This document shows, in pieces, positions 28,342-37,063 of a stretch of DNA of 64,000 nucleotides. The stretch's first letter is position 1. Each line of letters starts with the position of its first letter. A model generated the notes under the pieces. The model made no database searches. It worked only from the letters and a program-made list of their open reading frames with translations, and was not told where the DNA came from. Both the position numbers and the translations under genes were made by a program. Origin of the DNA: Komagataeibacter sp. FNDCF1 (GTDB lineage: Bacteria > Pseudomonadota > Alphaproteobacteria > Acetobacterales > Acetobacteraceae). The stretch spans positions 2,650,501-2,714,500 of the forward strand of contig NZ_JAIWOT010000001.1 of NCBI RefSeq assembly GCF_021295335.1, written 5' to 3'.

Positions 28342-28991
28342 AGCAGGTCGTCCTCGGGGAAATCCTCGATCGGTTGAGAGATGTCGGATTCGTTCAGGCC
28401 CGGCAGCGCCAGCGTGCGGGCGTTGGGGAGTGGCAGCGGAACGTGGGTGGTTGCGATCACGATTCCGCCAGCCTGCCGGTGGGCGGCAAACAGGCTGCCC
28501 AGCAGGTCCATGGTGCTGATATCCAGCCCCAGGCTCGGCTCATCCAGCAGCCACAGCGGGGCCTGCGCCAGCAGTACGCGCGCCAGTGCCGCCCGCCGCT
28601 TCTGCCCCGCCGAGAGCATGCGCGCAGGCAGGTCGGCCAGCCCAAGAATATTGAGTGATTTCATACACAAGTCAGGATTTCCGCCACTTGCGCGCATGGC
28701 CAGGGTCAGGTTCTCGCGCAGGGTCAGCCCCAGCTTGAGCGCATCCTGATGGCCCAGATAGGCAACCCGTTCGGCATGCTGGCTGCGGTCGGCCAGCGCA
28801 TCCACGCCAGACCACAGCACATGGCCGCCTTCCGGTTTGCGCAATCCGGCCAGCACACGCAGCAGGGTGGACTTTCCGGCACCGTTCGGCCCGGTCAGCA
28901 GCAGGGCGTCACCTGCCTCAAGCGTAAAGCCGACACGATCCAGAACCAGCCGTTCACCGCGGAAAACCGATATATTTTCCACTTCCAGCAA
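28338..28991 (-). CDS. ccmA: Heme exporter ATP-binding subunit CcmA
   Basis: ABC ATPase of the cytochrome c maturation system, releasing holo-CcmE from the CcmC complex. 217 aa: Walker A GPNGAGKST, ABC signature LSAGQKRRAALAR, Walker B with PLWLLDEPSLGLD, and the H-loop in IATTHVPL. It overlaps the downstream ccmB start by 4 bases. It is divergent from acnA, with about 270 bases between that carry both promoters. Confidence 0.95.
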   Translation of the reverse strand: MLEVENISVFRGERLVLDRVGFTLEAGDALLLTGPNGAGKSTLLRVLAGLRKPEGGHVLWSGVDALADRSQHAERVAYLGHQDALKLGLTLRENLTLAMRASGGNPDLCMKSLNILGLADLPARMLSAGQKRRAALARVLLAQAPLWLLDEPSLGLDISTMDLLGSLFAAHRQAGGIVIATTHVPLPLPNARTLALPGLNESDISQPIEDFPEDDLL

Positions 28992-29261
28992 TGGGCGGCC
29001 GGGGGGGGTAAAGGCAGGAATGACGGAAATCCTCCGATCAGTGGATGACAGGGCGGCCCATGCGAAAAAAATGCCTGCTCCCGGTTTCTTGTTACCGAGG
29101 CCAGCTTGTGTCGCAACCGCGTCCGGGTATGTTCTACCCCCGTTGGGAGATCAAGCAGGTTGTCCCCGACAAGGTCGCAAACCCCGCACCATGGAAATGG
29201 GCCGGGGGAAAGCGGTCATACGGGATGATCCGTTGCTGATGCCTCGGAGGAAACAAAGCCA

Positions 29262-31955
29262 ATGAAGACGGTTGGGCACGACTCAATGAAAACGGGCCGC
29301 ACACTCGATGTGGACGGCAAGACCTACCATTATTTCTCGATCCCGGAAGCTGAAAAGACGATCGGCTCCGTCACCCACCTGCCGGTCAGCCTGAAAGTGC
29401 TGCTGGAGAACGTGCTGCGGTTCGAGGACGGGCATTCCTACTCGGTCGAGGACGCGAAGGCGATTGCCGAATGGCTGAAGGAAGGGCGCAGCACGAAGGA
29501 AGTTCCCTTCAAGCCCGCGCGCATCCTGATGCAGGACTTTACCGGCGTTCCCGCCGTGGTCGATCTGGCCGCGATGCGCGACGGTATCCTCAAGCTCAAG
29601 GGTGACCCGCAGAAGGTGAACCCGCTGGTTCCCGTCAACCTGGTGATCGATCACTCGGTCATGGTGGACGTGGCTGGCACGCCCGATGCGCTGCAGGACA
29701 ACGTGACCATCGAGTTCGAGCGCAATGGCGAACGCTACGCCTTCCTGCGCTGGGGCCAGGAAGCGTTCGAGAACTTCTCCGTCGTGCCGCCCGGCACGGG
29801 GATCTGCCATCAGGTGAACCTGGAATACATCGCGCAGGCAGTCTGGACGGCAAACGTGGGTGGCAGGGACTACGCCTACCCCGATACACTGTTCGGCACC
29901 GACAGCCACACCACCATGGTCAATGGCATGGGCGTGCTGGGCTGGGGTGTTGGCGGGATCGAGGCGGAAGCCGCGATGCTGGGCCAGCCCATCGCCATGC
30001 TGATCCCTGATGTGATCGGCTTCAAGATGACGGGCAAGCTGCCCGAGGGTGCTACGGCAACCGATCTGGTGCTGACCGTGACCCAGATGCTGCGCAAGAA
30101 GGGCGTTGTCGGCAAGTTTGTCGAGTTCTTCGGTCCCGCCCTTGACCACCTGCCGGTGGCCGACCGCGCGACCATTGCCAACATGGCGCCGGAATATGGC
30201 GCGACCTGCGGCTTCTTCCCCGTTGACGACCTGACGCTGGATTACCTGCGCCAGACCGGCCGTGAAGAACACCGTATCAAGCTGACGGCTGAATACCTGA
30301 AGGCCCAGGGCATGTTCCGCCATGCCGACTCGGCCCATCCGAAGTTCACCGATACGCTGGAACTCGACCTGTCCTCCATCGTGCCGTCCATCGCAGGCCC
30401 CAAGCGCCCGCAGGACCGCGTCGTGCTGAAGGGTGCCGACAAGGCGTTCGAGACCGAGCTGACCGGCAGCCTGGGTGTGCCCGCGGCCGACAAGGACAAG
30501 AAGGCCAAGGTGGCTGGCACCAATTACGAGATCGGCCACGGCGACGTGGTGATCGCGGCCATCACCTCGTGCACCAACACCTCCAACCCCGCCGTGCTGA
30601 TCGCGGCAGGTCTGGTGGCGAAGAAGGCACGCGCGCTGGGCCTGAAGCCCAAGCCGTGGGTCAAGACATCGCTCGCACCGGGTTCCCAGGTGGTGACGGA
30701 CTACCTCAACCGCGCCGGCCTGCAGGATGAGCTGGATGCGATGGGCTTCAACACGGTCGGTTATGGCTGCACGACCTGCATCGGTAACTCCGGCCCGCTG
30801 GAAGATCACATCGTCGATGCGATCGAAGGCAACAAGCTGGTCGCGGTTTCGGTGCTTTCGGGCAACCGTAACTTCGAAGGCCGTATCTCGCCCAACGTGC
30901 GCGCCAACTACCTGGCCAGCCCGCCGCTGGTGGTCGCTTACTCCCTGCTTGGCACGATGCGTGAGGACATCACCACCACGCCGCTGGGAACATCCAAGGA
31001 CGGCAAGCCCGTCTACCTGAAGGATATCTGGCCGACCAACCACGAAATCGCCGCCCTGATGGGCTCCGCCATCACGCGTGAGGAGTTCATCAACCGCTAC
31101 AAGCACGTAAGCCAGGGCACGAAGGAATGGCAGGCGCTGAAGGTCGCCACCGGTTCCGAGACCTACAAGTGGGATGCGTCCTCCACCTACGTGCAGGACC
31201 CGCCGTACTTCCAGGACATCACGCCCGAGCCCAAGTCGCGTGGCGACATCATCGGTGCGCGCCTGCTCGCGCTGCTGGGTGACAACATCACCACCGACCA
31301 CATCTCGCCTGCCGGTGCGATCAAGGAAAGCTCGCCCGCCGGCAAGTATCTTGAAGAGCATGGCGTCGCGAAGAAGGACTTCAACTCCTACGGTTCGCGC
31401 CGTGGCAATGACCGCGTGATGGTGCGCGGCACATTCGCCAACATCCGCATCAAGAACGAGATGCTGCCCGGCACCGAAGGGGGCGTGTCCAAGCACTTCC
31501 CGGACGGCAAGGAAGGCTCCATCTACGATGTCGCGATGGAATACAAGAAGGAGGGCGTGCCCCTGGTCGTGATCGGCGGCAAGGAATACGGCATGGGCTC
31601 CTCGCGCGACTGGGCAGCCAAGGGCACCCTGCTGCTGGGCGTGCGTGCGGTCGTGGCGGAAAGCTTCGAGCGTATCCACCGTTCCAACCTGGTGGGCATG
31701 GGCGTGCTGCCGCTCCTGTTCGAGGAAGGCACGACGCGCAAGACGCTGGGCCTGAAGGGTGACGAAACCTTCGAGATCCGCGGCCTGGACAAGATCACGC
31801 CGCGCATGACGATGACGATGACCATCACCCGCGCCGATGGCTCCAAGCAGGACGTGCCCCTGCTGTGCCGTGTCGATACGCTGGACGAGGTGGAGTATTT
31901 CCGCAATGGCGGCATTCTCCAGACCGTGCTGCGTGGCATGACCAAGGCAGCCTGA
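29262..31955 (+). CDS. acnA: Aconitate hydratase AcnA
   Basis: TCA-cycle isomerisation of citrate to isocitrate; cytoplasmic [4Fe-4S] enzyme of the AcnA/IRP type. 897 aa, normal length. The cluster cysteines are in [10 protein letters not shown] and [11 protein letters not shown]. Other active-site segments are [34 protein letters not shown] and the C-terminal swivel domain [22 protein letters not shown] lies about ten bases before ATG 29262. Divergent from ccmA. The gene is highly biased in codon use, as expected for an abundant enzyme. Confidence 0.98.
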   Translation: MKTVGHDSMKTGRTLDVDGKTYHYFSIPEAEKTIGSVTHLPVSLKVLLENVLRFEDGHSYSVEDAKAIAEWLKEGRSTKEVPFKPARILMQDFTGVPAVVDLAAMRDGILKLKGDPQKVNPLVPVNLVIDHSVMVDVAGTPDALQDNVTIEFERNGERYAFLRWGQEAFENFSVVPPGTGICHQVNLEYIAQAVWTANVGGRDYAYPDTLFGTDSHTTMVNGMGVLGWGVGGIEAEAAMLGQPIAMLIPDVIGFKMTGKLPEGATATDLVLTVTQMLRKKGVVGKFVEFFGPALDHLPVADRATIANMAPEYGATCGFFPVDDLTLDYLRQTGREEHRIKLTAEYLKAQGMFRHADSAHPKFTDTLELDLSSIVPSIAGPKRPQDRVVLKGADKAFETELTGSLGVPAADKDKKAKVAGTNYEIGHGDVVIAAITSCTNTSNPAVLIAAGLVAKKARALGLKPKPWVKTSLAPGSQVVTDYLNRAGLQDELDAMGFNTVGYGCTTCIGNSGPLEDHIVDAIEGNKLVAVSVLSGNRNFEGRISPNVRANYLASPPLVVAYSLLGTMREDITTTPLGTSKDGKPVYLKDIWPTNHEIAALMGSAITREEFINRYKHVSQGTKEWQALKVATGSETYKWDASSTYVQDPPYFQDITPEPKSRGDIIGARLLALLGDNITTDHISPAGAIKESSPAGKYLEEHGVAKKDFNSYGSRRGNDRVMVRGTFANIRIKNEMLPGTEGGVSKHFPDGKEGSIYDVAMEYKKEGVPLVVIGGKEYGMGSSRDWAAKGTLLLGVRAVVAESFERIHRSNLVGMGVLPLLFEEGTTRKTLGLKGDETFEIRGLDKITPRMTMTMTITRADGSKQDVPLLCRVDTLDEVEYFRNGGILQTVLRGMTKAA

Positions 31956-31997
31956 GCATAGGGATCATTCCGGCCCCGGCCGGAATGGACTGATCAG

Positions 31998-32032
31998 ACG
32001 GCGGCCCGTGTGAAGCGGGTCGCCGTTTTTTT
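31998..32032 (+). terminator. Intrinsic terminator of acnA
   Basis: Eleven-base stem arms ACGGCGGCCCG / CGGGTCGCCGT (one mismatch), a 7-base loop and a run of seven T's, 42 bases after the acnA stop. A second perfect 10-bp hairpin (CATTCCGGCC / GGCCGGAATG, 31966-31987) lies just before it without a T-run. Confidence 0.9.
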
Positions 32033-32187
32033 ATGGGCAGGGCATATATGCGTATTCAGCATAGGTTCCAGCGGTTACCGTTGCGTTTCACACATATCCG
32101 TGGTGTTTTTTCTCTGTATTGTGCATAAATAAGATGCCGTCTACAGCTATGGTTGTGTAATAACACATTTGGATGTGATGGAGCCCC

Positions 32188-33084
32188 ATGGATCTGCTTT
32201 CTGCCCTGCACAGCTTTGTCCGTGTGGCTGCCACGGGCTCGTTCTCCGCAGTCTCGCGTGAGACGGGAGCGAGCCAGCCAACCATCTCGCGTCATATTGC
32301 CCTGCTGGAAGCCCATTACGGCGCAACACTGTTCGCCCGTACCACGCGCAGCCTCATGATGACGGAAGACGGGCGCAGCCTGCTGCCCCATGCCTATGAA
32401 GTGCTGGAAATCCTGGAAACGGCGGAAACGGCGCTGGGCCGTCGGCGGGCTTCGGTTTCCGGGCTGGTGCGGCTGGGTGTAACCACGGCGTTCGGCCTTT
32501 ATCTGACCAGTCGGCTGAACTGCCTGCTGGAAGAACATCCCGACCTGTCGGTCGAACTGGTCATGCGCGACGGTTTTGGCGACCTGGTAGAAGAAGGGCT
32601 GGATCTGGCCGTAAGGATCGGTTCGATTGCCGAAGGCTCACTGATCGCACGCCGGCTCGGGTCGGTGCATCGCTGTGTCATTGCCTCGACCGACTACCTT
32701 GCGCGTCGTGGTACGCCCGAACATCCGCGTGACCTGCTCAACCACCCATGCATCGCCTACAGCTATGGTGGCTCACGCCATGACTGGCAGTTTACCCGCA
32801 GGGGTGAAGGCGAGACGGCGGTGGCGGCCAGCGGTCCCTTTCGCGCCAATAGCAGTGAGGCGGTGCTGCAGGCGGTCCGGGCGGGACTCGGTATTGGCAT
32901 GCTTCCCACCTTCCAGGTAGAGGAAGACATCGCGGCCGGGAAGCTGAAGCATCTGCTGCCGGAATGGACGATTCCGGAACTGCCTTTTTATGCCGTGCAT
33001 ACTGGCCCGCGCACCCTGCCGCTGCGCACGCGCACGGTGCTTGATTTCCTGATCGAGATTTCGAACGTACTGCGCCAGGGCTGA
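32188..33084 (+). CDS. LysR family transcriptional regulator
   Basis: A 298-aa LTTR. The N-terminal winged helix-turn-helix (residues about 1-60) reads FVRVAATGSFSAVSRETGAS...ISRHIALLEAHYGATLF, and the C-terminal periplasmic-binding-like effector domain spans about 90-295 (VRLGVTTAFG, LAVRIGSIAEGSLIARRLG). Its subtype resembles LTTRs of the CrgA/DsdC-like group seen widely in proteobacteria. No divergent target gene is adjacent: upstream is the acnA terminator and an AT-rich promoter region. The ligand and target are unknown. Confidence 0.93.
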   Translation: MDLLSALHSFVRVAATGSFSAVSRETGASQPTISRHIALLEAHYGATLFARTTRSLMMTEDGRSLLPHAYEVLEILETAETALGRRRASVSGLVRLGVTTAFGLYLTSRLNCLLEEHPDLSVELVMRDGFGDLVEEGLDLAVRIGSIAEGSLIARRLGSVHRCVIASTDYLARRGTPEHPRDLLNHPCIAYSYGGSRHDWQFTRRGEGETAVAASGPFRANSSEAVLQAVRAGLGIGMLPTFQVEEDIAAGKLKHLLPEWTIPELPFYAVHTGPRTLPLRTRTVLDFLIEISNVLRQG

Positions 33085-33132
33085 CAGAATCGATAAAAAC
33101 CATTTTGAGACAGGAAACTGGCGGGAAAACAA

Positions 33133-33215
33133 GAATTTCCAAAAGTCGCCTTTTTTCAAAAAGGCAATGTTTCCTGAATCTTTTTGAAAAAAGCTTTACC
33201 GCAAACGACGTCTTC
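33133..33215 (+). repeat. Intergenic three-arm repeat, copy C (degenerate)
   Basis: The most diverged copy. Arm 1 (GCCTTTTTTCAAAAAGGC) is intact as a hairpin, arm 2 (GAATCTTTTTG...AAAAAGCTTT) is decayed, and only parts of the outer stem remain. It sits at the convergent junction of the LysR gene and the 313-aa protein gene. Confidence 0.7.
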
Positions 33216-33251
33216 AATGACCTGCGGATGGGTGCTGCTGGCGCAGCCCGT

Positions 33252-34193
33252 TCAGTCCAGCGGGCTGCCCTGCCCCGGAGCGGTCGCCGCCGGGTCGCGT
33301 GAAAGACGGGCACGCTGTTCCTCGCTGGAGGCCAGCATGTCACTGTTGAACCCGTCATGCAGGACCTGCGCCCAGCCAGCCATCCATACATTGGTGCGCT
33401 TGACGAAGTCAGCCGCCGCCGGTTGCTGGCCCAGCGTATCCTTGTTCCAGAACTCGGGCGTACGCAGCATCTTGGTGCTGTCGGTATTGACCGGGTTGAG
33501 GAAGATGGTCACCGTCTCGACATTGACGTTATGGTCACCGGCCGGCGTGCTGTAGCTCCAGCCCGATTTCAAAAAGACCGGCGGCAGGATGAATCCTTCC
33601 TCCTTCAGCCGGGTGGCAATGATCGCCGTGCGGTTGATGGAAGCAGGATAGACCGCGGCCGTGAACCAGCATTCCATCGCGGGCGGATGGGCGGACAGCA
33701 CGCGCGACATGAAGTTGCGGTCATCATGACAGCTGGAGTCGATGGATGCGGTGGCTGTTTCCGGCACGGGCTGCGTGCTGCCTTCCGCACCGATCAGGCC
33801 GGTCACGACATGGCCCTCCACCCGTACCAGCACATTTTCCAGCACCTCGCCATGCGGGCCGTTGATGACATTCATGACCGGATGCCACACACCCGCCGGT
33901 AGCGGCAGGATCCGGCCGGCAAAGGGAATCGCCTTTGTCAGCCGGTCGGTAATGGGCATCATGGTGACCACGCCATCACTGCCATTGTTTTCACTGCCGG
34001 CATCGCCTTCCGCCGGGGCGTCGTGCATGCCCAGCCGGTTGTGGATGGAGGCGGAAACTGCAGCCAGTTTAGGCAGAAGCCGCGTCAGGTAAGCTGGCGG
34101 AAAGATGACCGTCAGCACCCCGAACGGCACGATGAGGTACAGGCAGAGCCGCCACAGGGGCGCGCGTTGCCACAAGCGTGAAAAAGCGGACAT
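33252..34193 (-). CDS. Hypothetical single-pass membrane protein, 313 aa
   Basis: One N-terminal transmembrane helix (about residues 14-33) and a large extracytoplasmic domain with two to three cysteines (SSCHDDRNFM, AMECWF), an LPLPAGVWHPVMNVI segment and a long aromatic-rich region. I recognise no family. It lies 111 bases downstream of the membrane AAA+ ATPase gene on the same strand, so it may be the third gene of that operon. Its stop is close to repeat copy C. The ribosome binding site is weak. Function unknown. Confidence 0.7.
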   Translation of the reverse strand: MSAFSRLWQRAPLWRLCLYLIVPFGVLTVIFPPAYLTRLLPKLAAVSASIHNRLGMHDAPAEGDAGSENNGSDGVVTMMPITDRLTKAIPFAGRILPLPAGVWHPVMNVINGPHGEVLENVLVRVEGHVVTGLIGAEGSTQPVPETATASIDSSCHDDRNFMSRVLSAHPPAMECWFTAAVYPASINRTAIIATRLKEEGFILPPVFLKSGWSYSTPAGDHNVNVETVTIFLNPVNTDSTKMLRTPEFWNKDTLGQQPAAADFVKRTNVWMAGWAQVLHDGFNSDMLASSEEQRARLSRDPAATAPGQGSPLD

Positions 34194-34304
34194 TCAGCCG
34201 TTCAAGCCGCGCACGGCCATGCCTTTCCGGACAGGAAGGTGCGGGGAAAGACAGCCGGGCGCGCGACCATGTCGGGACGGGGTGCGGGTCATGGCGGGCA
34301 TGGG

Positions 34305-35579
34305 TCAGGAACTGATCCGCGCGCGCTGGGCGTCTTTGTCCTGGTCCGCGATTTCGGCCACGATCCCGTCCTCGTTCGAGACGACGCGCACCAGCTTGGC
34401 ACCCTGCTGGCGGGCGGTGATGAGGGAATCGCTGATCATGTCCTCGATGGAGCGGGCCAGGTCGCGTGCACTGGCGGCCGGGCCCATGCGGTCCTGGCGG
34501 CGCATGACCTCGAACAGCAGGGCGGGGTCGATGCCGCCGGTTTCCACCTTCAGGCCATAGCTGTCGATCATCGCCTCGATCTCGAGCGCCGAGACACGGG
34601 CGATGTCCAGCCCCTCCAGCGGCCGGAAGACGAAAATGCGGTCCAGCCGGTTCAGCACTTCCGGTGCAAAGCCCGCCTGGCGCAGCGCCTCGACCGACTC
34701 GGCGCGCATCTTGTCGGGCTCATCCGCCAGCCGGTCCGCGATTTCGGACAGCGCATCGGTGGCGATGTTCGATGTCAGGATGAAGATGCAGCGCACGGTG
34801 GAGATCTGCTGCCCCGTCGAGGCCTCGGTCACGTGGCCATCGTTCCATGCGGTCAGGAATTTCTTGAAGACATCGGGGTGCGCCTTCTCGATCTCGTCCA
34901 GCAGCACGACCGCGTCAGGCTTTTCCTTCAGGCCGCCGGTCAGCTTGCCGTAGGTATCCGATCCCACATACCCCTTGGGCGAGCCGAACAGCTGGGTCGC
35001 GGCATGGGGGGAACTCATCTGCGTCATGTCGAAGTTGAGCAGCGGGCGGTCAAGCTGGCGGGCCAGCTGCTTGGCCAGATAGGTCTTGCCCGTGCCCGGC
35101 GGCCCGGCAAGGAGGAAGATCCCGACCGGCTTGCCGCGCACCTGCAGCGCCAGGCGGCGGCGCAGCTGGGTCGCCACGTCCTCGCATACCTGGTCCTGTC
35201 CGATCACGCGCGCGCGCAGGCTTGCGGCCAGTTCCTCCGCGTCGATCACGGTTTCTTTCTGTTCGCGCGCCAGCATTTCCTCCAGCGCGCTGCGATTGGT
35301 CAGCCTGGCGAGTACGTCCATTATCCATCCCCGTCTGCGTCGGATCCCCTTGCGGGCCAGTTTTTCGGCCCGGTTCTCAAACCACAGCCCGGCCACCGCC
35401 AGCAGGGCGCTGGCCGCTGCCACGACCGGATAGGCCGGGGCACACCATTCCATGAAATGCCGCAGGCTGGCGAGCGAAAGATGCAACGCCATGGCTGCCT
35501 GAAAGCTGCCCAGCACCAGGAAAATGACCATGATGAAGGGGACCAGCCGTTCCATCAGTCCCGGATAGAGCGGTTTCAT
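34305..35579 (-). CDS. Membrane-anchored AAA+ ATPase with Clp D2-like domain
   Basis: 424 aa. Two N-terminal transmembrane helices (about 13-34 and 50-66) are followed by a basic linker and one AAA+ module like the second domain of ClpB/ClpA. Walker A is GPPGTGKT (159-166), the aromatic pore loop is KGYVG (202-206), Walker B is VVLLDEIEKAH (224-234), sensor 1 is LTSN (268-271), and a C-terminal D2-small-type domain follows. No Clp N-domain, D1 domain, M-domain or ClpP-binding loop is seen. The pore loop suggests substrate threading at the membrane face. The start overlaps the upstream gene stop by 4 bases. Not FtsH: there is no zinc protease domain. Confidence 0.88.
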   Translation of the reverse strand: MKPLYPGLMERLVPFIMVIFLVLGSFQAAMALHLSLASLRHFMEWCAPAYPVVAAASALLAVAGLWFENRAEKLARKGIRRRRGWIMDVLARLTNRSALEEMLAREQKETVIDAEELAASLRARVIGQDQVCEDVATQLRRRLALQVRGKPVGIFLLAGPPGTGKTYLAKQLARQLDRPLLNFDMTQMSSPHAATQLFGSPKGYVGSDTYGKLTGGLKEKPDAVVLLDEIEKAHPDVFKKFLTAWNDGHVTEASTGQQISTVRCIFILTSNIATDALSEIADRLADEPDKMRAESVEALRQAGFAPEVLNRLDRIFVFRPLEGLDIARVSALEIEAMIDSYGLKVETGGIDPALLFEVMRRQDRMGPAASARDLARSIEDMISDSLITARQQGAKLVRVVSNEDGIVAEIADQDKDAQRARISS

Positions 35580-36214
35580 TGCACGACCACCCCGATTACG
35601 ATTTCGGTACCCCGGGTCAGCACCGGCAGGGGCGTCGGCCCCGGCACGAACACGGCACCCGCATGGATGCCGGTCGGACCCGGGTCGCCAGCTGCGGCGA
35701 TGGTCACGTTCCCGGCAATGCGGATGGGCAGGATCACGCTTTTGGGCTGCGCGCCCAGGTGTACGGTCTGCACCAGCCCGAGCGACTGCACGTTAACAAC
35801 CGCGTTGCCGCCCGTTATGTCATACATCGGCATGTCCGCCAGCACGATTTCCCGCCGTTTCAGCGCAGCCAGGATCTCGGCCTGCTGCTGGATGGAATAG
35901 GAAGTCTGGCGCAGCATGTCCACCGCGCGCTCGGGGGAGATCATGGGCATCTCGCCCATCATGTCCGGCTGGTTCTGCACCGGGGCGTTGAGCGTGAGGT
36001 GATTGCCGTCGCCGGTTCCCCCGCCCCCGGCTTCGGCCGCGACAGGGGGTGTCTGGCTGCCGCTGCCCCCCTCGCGCGCCGTCAGGAAGCCGCCGCTGCC
36101 CAGCCCGCCTGCCGCCACCACGGCCGCGATCAGCCCCACCACGACCAGCTTGCGGCTGGCCGGGCGTTCACTGCGGTCCCGTGCGGGTTCCGGGGGTGAG
36201 TGCAAGGGCGTCAT
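35576..36214 (-). CDS. Hypothetical single-pass membrane protein, 212 aa
   Basis: Cytoplasmic N-terminus of about 20 residues, one transmembrane helix (22-39), a Gly/Ala/Pro linker, a helical part (PERAVDMLRQTSYSIQQQAEI, LAALKRREIVLADMP) and a C-terminal beta-rich domain (VVNVQSLGLVQTVHLG, VILPIRIAGNV, TEIVIGVVV). No family is recognised. The start at 36214 is the best available; the frame is open far upstream only as a shadow of rimP-nusA. Its stop overlaps the AAA+ gene start (ATGA), so the two products are probably made together and may interact. Divergent from rimP. Confidence 0.7.
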   Translation of the reverse strand: MTPLHSPPEPARDRSERPASRKLVVVGLIAAVVAAGGLGSGGFLTAREGGSGSQTPPVAAEAGGGGTGDGNHLTLNAPVQNQPDMMGEMPMISPERAVDMLRQTSYSIQQQAEILAALKRREIVLADMPMYDITGGNAVVNVQSLGLVQTVHLGAQPKSVILPIRIAGNVTIAAAGDPGPTGIHAGAVFVPGPTPLPVLTRGTEIVIGVVVQ

Positions 36215-36320
36215 CACTTCATAATGCGGGTGAGGAGGGGGGCATGGCAAGACGTTAAGAAGCAGGAAATGTAACCCTGCAGCGTATATATAGTTCTTGC
36301 GGATATGATGGTCGTGACCT

Positions 36321-37043
36321 ATGTTGCGGATAATTCCTTCATCTCTGGTTTTTTCTTTGGGGGGTGGCCGCAGGGCTGCCTTTTTTGCATTGGACGCTGA
36401 TCTTCCTTTCCTGACGGGCCTTGATGCCCGCATTGCCGCGATGGTCGCCCCCGCGCTGGCCGACATGGGGTATGACCTCGTGCGCGTGGCGGTGCTGGGG
36501 CGTGAATCCCCCACGGTCCAGATCATGGCCGACCGGGCCGACGGTACGCTCATCGCCATTGAGGACTGTGAGCAGATCAGCCATGCGGTCGGTGCCATCC
36601 TGGATGTGGAAGATCCGCTGCCCGGGGCGTGGACGCTGGAAGTTTCCTCGGCCGGAATTGACCGGCCGCTGACCCGCGCCAGGGACTGGGAGCGTTTTGC
36701 CGGACACCTTGCCCGTGCCGAGATGAACATGCCCATCGAGGGCCGCAAGCGCTTTGCCGGAATCGTGCTGGGCGCGCGTGATGGCCATGGCCTGATGCGG
36801 CTTGATGATGGAACCGAGGTTGCGCTGCCTTTTGCCGAAATGCGCAAGGCGCGCCTTGTCCTGACGGACGAACTGATCGAGGCAAGCGCCCGGATGATGC
36901 AGCCGGACGCCGCCAGTGAGGAAAATGGGCCTGGAGACGGTCCCGGACGGGAAGATGAGCACTCCCCCGAAGGGGCCGCCCCGGCCGGAACGCGCAGGCC
37001 CGGCGTCAGGCCGGGCCGCAGGCCGGCCCGCAAGGCAAACTGA
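36321..37043 (+). CDS. rimP: Ribosome maturation factor RimP
   Basis: Assists 30S subunit assembly (S12 region). The core aligns with Rim[59 protein letters not shown], and a C-terminal SH3-like part ([21 protein letters not shown]). A basic, disordered C-terminal tail of about 55 residues follows. The N-terminus is uncertain: ATG 36321 gives an extension of about 25 residues without RimP character, and a TTG at 36390 would give a more usual start; neither has a strong ribosome binding site. First gene of the nusA-infB cluster, 20 bases before nusA. Confidence 0.9.
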   Translation: MLRIIPSSLVFSLGGGRRAAFFALDADLPFLTGLDARIAAMVAPALADMGYDLVRVAVLGRESPTVQIMADRADGTLIAIEDCEQISHAVGAILDVEDPLPGAWTLEVSSAGIDRPLTRARDWERFAGHLARAEMNMPIEGRKRFAGIVLGARDGHGLMRLDDGTEVALPFAEMRKARLVLTDELIEASARMMQPDAASEENGPGDGPGREDEHSPEGAAPAGTRRPGVRPGRRPARKAN

Positions 37044-37063
37044 ACGATGTTGTGGAGACACTG

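Noticed and set aside
29283-31679. A 798-codon open frame antisense to aconitase.
   Set aside because: Shadow of acnA; His/Arg/Gln-rich low-quality translation without any domain.
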